A stretch of DNA of 64,000 bases from an uncultured Christensenellaceae bacterium (GTDB lineage Bacteria > Bacillota > Clostridia > Christensenellales > UBA3700). Made by a program: the position numbers and the translations under genes. This document shows, in pieces, positions 62,262 through 64,000 of the stretch; within the stretch, counting starts at the first letter, position 1; each line of letters opens with the position of its first letter. The stretch is taken from positions 21,885-85,884 of the forward strand of contig CALWHF010000008.1 of NCBI GenBank assembly GCA_944380305.1, in the 5' to 3' direction. Below the pieces are notes generated by a model. The model did no database searches and had not been told where the DNA came from. It was given only the letters and a program-made list of their open reading frames with translations.

Positions 62262-62735
62262 TTACGGCATCTTCTTTACGCCTTGCTCCGGCTCGTATGC
62301 CATCGGCGTATACACAATGCCGTTTCTTCTCTGCGTGACATCGGTATCGGCAAACCCCAGCCTGTGATATATCTCCGTTGCGTAAGGCGCGGCGTTTACC
62401 GTTATCCTGCTCGACTTGATGTCTTCGAGCATGCGCCTGAAAAGCGATTTGCCTATGCCTCTCCTGTGATACGTTCCGTCCACGAAGAAACAGATTATGT
62501 GACCTTTCCCGCAATCGGTTGCGAGAACTCCCGCAAGCGAATCCCCGTCGTAAGCGCCTAATACGGTCGCGTCTTTGAAATTCGCCGTATCGCGCACGAA
62601 ACCGAGAAACGTATCAATGCCTTCTTGCGTATAATAACAGGCATCGAATTCCAAAAAAGTCTTTTCTATAAGACCGACGGCTTTTTTCAAACCGTCGTTC
62701 GTAGTTATAACTTCTATTCGGATAGGTTCGCTCAC
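62262..62735 (-). CDS. GNAT family N-acetyltransferase
   Basis: A 157-residue GNAT protein. The acetyl-CoA motif reads FFVDGTYHRRGIGKSLFRRM, and the C-terminal segment AAPYATEIYHRLGF completes the fold. Similar proteins end with a region like DVTQRRNGIVYTPM, which may form the substrate pocket; the substrate is unknown. The ATG at 62735 overlaps the upstream membrane-protein stop by 4 bases, so the two are co-translated. Confidence 0.9.
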   Translation of the reverse strand: MSEPIRIEVITTNDGLKKAVGLIEKTFLEFDACYYTQEGIDTFLGFVRDTANFKDATVLGAYDGDSLAGVLATDCGKGHIICFFVDGTYHRRGIGKSLFRRMLEDIKSSRITVNAAPYATEIYHRLGFADTDVTQRRNGIVYTPMAYEPEQGVKKMP

Positions 62736-63613
62736 TTCTTGTCGTCCTTCTTTTTCTTCTTCCCCGACATCTCTTCGTCGATTTTTTTGCGTTCTCCGTA
62801 ATATTCCTTTGCGCGGGCGGAGATCTTCTTCGCCTTCTCAGCGGTGGACTTTATGGCTTCGACCTTGTCGTTCGCGCTCTTTTTCACTTCGTTTATCTTC
62901 TTGTTCAGTTCGGACATCTTAGCCGCAACGCCGCTCTTCTTTTCCACCTTGGCGGGAGTGCTCTCTTCGACGACGGCTGCCGCCTGCGCTCCTTCCTCTG
63001 CCGTGACAGCGGTTTCGCTTGTCTGCGCTTCGGGCAAAGCCTGTTTGTCCTCGCCGTTCCATATCTGCTTTACGTCGTCGATGAACTTTTTGTCGCACTC
63101 GTCTTTCTTCTCTTTTATCGCGAGCTGCTTGCGACGCTTTATCATCTTGCGTATCTCGGCGATTATCTGGTATACCACATACAGTACGGATATGCACGAC
63201 AGTATCAGCGAGAAGATGTTTCTGTCGCCGCTGACGGCGTTTACGACAAGGGCGATAGCGAGCACCAGATTGACCATCTTGAGCAGCTTTTTGACGATCT
63301 TGAATCCGCTCTTGTAATCCTTGACGGCGTTCGCCTTCCTGCGATCGTTCTTCGCAAGCGCGAGAGATGCGATGAACAATGCCGCATAGACGACGATGAA
63401 GCCGCCGAAAACATACGGCAACCAAGTGATCTCGGCATTGTCGCCTGCAAACGTGAACACGGTGAAAGCCATGTATGCTATAATGTAGACGAAATTGAAA
63501 CAGATCGACAGATTGCGCTTGATGCGCATGAACTTGGTAAACTTCGACTCTTCCTTTTGCACCGCGGCACCGTTACCGTCGACGACCTCGGGCGTATTCT
63601 TCCTCTTTTCCAT
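62732..63613 (-). CDS. Hypothetical membrane protein with long charged C-terminal tail
   Basis: I do not recognise the family. The 293-residue protein has four likely helices (about 38-57, 66-86, 108-126 and 134-152), then a basic region and a hydrophilic tail from about 170. The end (about 215-293) is a predicted coiled coil rich in Lys, Glu and Ala finishing in poly-Lys/Asp (GKKKKKDDKK). ATG 63613 has no Shine-Dalgarno sequence; the -10 box is 6 bases upstream, predicting a leaderless mRNA. It is followed by and overlaps the GNAT gene. Confidence 0.8.
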   Translation of the reverse strand: MEKRKNTPEVVDGNGAAVQKEESKFTKFMRIKRNLSICFNFVYIIAYMAFTVFTFAGDNAEITWLPYVFGGFIVVYAALFIASLALAKNDRRKANAVKDYKSGFKIVKKLLKMVNLVLAIALVVNAVSGDRNIFSLILSCISVLYVVYQIIAEIRKMIKRRKQLAIKEKKDECDKKFIDDVKQIWNGEDKQALPEAQTSETAVTAEEGAQAAAVVEESTPAKVEKKSGVAAKMSELNKKINEVKKSANDKVEAIKSTAEKAKKISARAKEYYGERKKIDEEMSGKKKKKDDKK

Positions 63614-63619
63614 ATTTTT

Positions 63620-63649
63620 ATGATATAACAACAACCATTTCGCGCGCAA
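63620..63649 (-). promoter_or_regulatory. Promoter of the 293-residue membrane protein gene, predicted leaderless
   Basis: TTGCGC (63649-63644), spacer 18, TATCAT (63625-63620) on the minus strand; 6 bases then ATG at 63613. Confidence 0.55.
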
Positions 63650-63740
63650 GCGTTTGAATAATATTGAATTTTGTCGTAAATAATATTTTTCGGAAAGCGA
63701 ATATCCTACATAGCACTTTCGTGCAAAGGAGGTAAACGCA

Positions 63741-63887
63741 ATGAGAACTCAACAGTACAGCACGGGTCAGAAACCCGGCAAGGGCAATTACGTCTGCACC
63801 AACTGCGGCTTCAGCCTCAAACTCGGTATGGAAGACAAAATGCCGCCCTGCCCCAACTGCAACAACACGACTTTTACCAAGGAGTAA
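63741..63887 (+). CDS. Small zinc-ribbon protein, 48 residues
   Basis: A 48-residue peptide with two CxxC knuckles, CTNC (19-22) and CPNC (37-40), separated by 14 residues, the layout of a rubredoxin-like or zinc-ribbon fold. The N-terminus reads MRTQQYSTGQKPGKGNYVC. A strong AAAGGAGG site precedes ATG 63741 and a perfect terminator follows 5 bases after the stop. Such peptides are widespread in Clostridia and resemble the ribbon at the end of rubrerythrins. Whether it binds iron or zinc and what it does are unknown. Confidence 0.88.
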   Translation: MRTQQYSTGQKPGKGNYVCTNCGFSLKLGMEDKMPPCPNCNNTTFTKE

Positions 63888-63892
63888 AAAAG

Positions 63893-63916
63893 ACGGGACA
63901 AAAGTCCCGTTTTTTA
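63893..63916 (+). terminator. Rho-independent terminator after the zinc-ribbon gene
   Basis: ACGGGAC (63893-63899) pairs with GTCCCGT (63904-63910), loop of 4, followed by TTTTTATTT. Confidence 0.92.
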
Positions 63917-64000
63917 TTTATCGAGGTGAATTATACTTTCAAGTGCAACACCCAAACAAAAAAAGAGTTCATATGAATCTGTTGTATAATTAAATTGCAA
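63917..64000. other. Right-edge sequence, possibly the end of an insertion sequence
   Basis: The last 84 bases hold no gene. The stretch near 63930-63950 (TTTCAAGTGCAACACCC) has the look of a terminal inverted repeat of some IS families of Bacillota, and a TATAAT lies at 63984-63989. No transposase is inside the window, so this is a hint only. Confidence 0.2.

Overview
The window is a stretch of chromosome from a Gram-positive, probably anaerobic member of the Bacillota, class Clostridia by gene content. The evidence is a CtsR-McsA-McsB-ClpC operon with a CtsR box, an HrcA operon with a CIRCE element, a Bacillus-type LexA box, the YqfC/YqfD sporulation pair, pyruvate phosphate dikinase, long-form HPF, and a YqzL-like peptide between era and recO. 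It could be an uncultured gut lineage, but I cannot name a genus. No rRNA, tRNA, CRISPR array or complete mobile element is visible. Nearly all genes are on the minus strand. The exceptions are an acetyltransferase (24621), an M28-type peptidase (60907) and a zinc-ribbon peptide (63741).

Layout, left to right (transcription mostly right to left). 1-7508 is a housekeeping operon yicC-gmk-rpoZ-coaBC-priA-def-fmt-rsmB, with rsmB cut by the window edge. 7675-12444 holds ligA, pcrA and an unknown 108-residue protein. 12769-16453 holds rpsU, then prmA-rsmE-mtaB-HIT. 16593-21186 is the heat-shock operon hrcA-grpE-dnaK-dnaJ. 21435-24521 encodes a large lipoprotein that looks like an M60 metallopeptidase with a lost zinc site, divergent from a GNAT gene. 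25225-25764 is hpf. 25975-32601 is a complete phosphate regulon, pstS, a pstC-pstA fusion, pstB, phoU, phoP and phoR, behind a three-repeat Pho box. 32754-33551 is a ZIP metal transporter. 33843-38395 is ctsR-mcsA-mcsB-clpC. 38764-39639 is galU. 39789-40785 is an AT-rich patch with a membrane protein and a decayed secreted-protein gene. 40963-42537 is a fused BioY-BioB under a BirA box. 42805-44031 is a LexA-controlled Y-family polymerase. 44368-47037 is ppdK. 47222-53710 is the operon yqfC-yqfD-phoH-pgpH-like-ybeY-cdd-era-yqzL-recO. 53824-58453 holds a PTS-IIC-like permease, pepF and dnaB. 58605-63613 is an accessory stretch with three related small lipoproteins, small membrane proteins, a membrane-embedded M28 peptidase and a second GNAT. 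63741-63887 is a zinc-ribbon peptide, and the last 90 bases may touch an insertion element.

The most notable observations are these. (1) Six genes (prmA, the M60-like lipoprotein, the GNAT at 24621, dinB, the first small lipoprotein and the membrane protein at 63613) have a good sigma-A-type promoter whose -10 box ends only 6-7 bases before the ATG and no Shine-Dalgarno sequence. This predicts leaderless mRNAs in a genome whose other genes have strong Shine-Dalgarno sites. (2) There are two domain fusions, BioY-BioB and PstC-PstA. (3) The M60-like lipoprotein has its HExxH histidines replaced. (4) The three small lipoproteins form an uncharacterised family. (5) A small pseudogene can be reconstructed by undoing two single-base losses and one nonsense codon.
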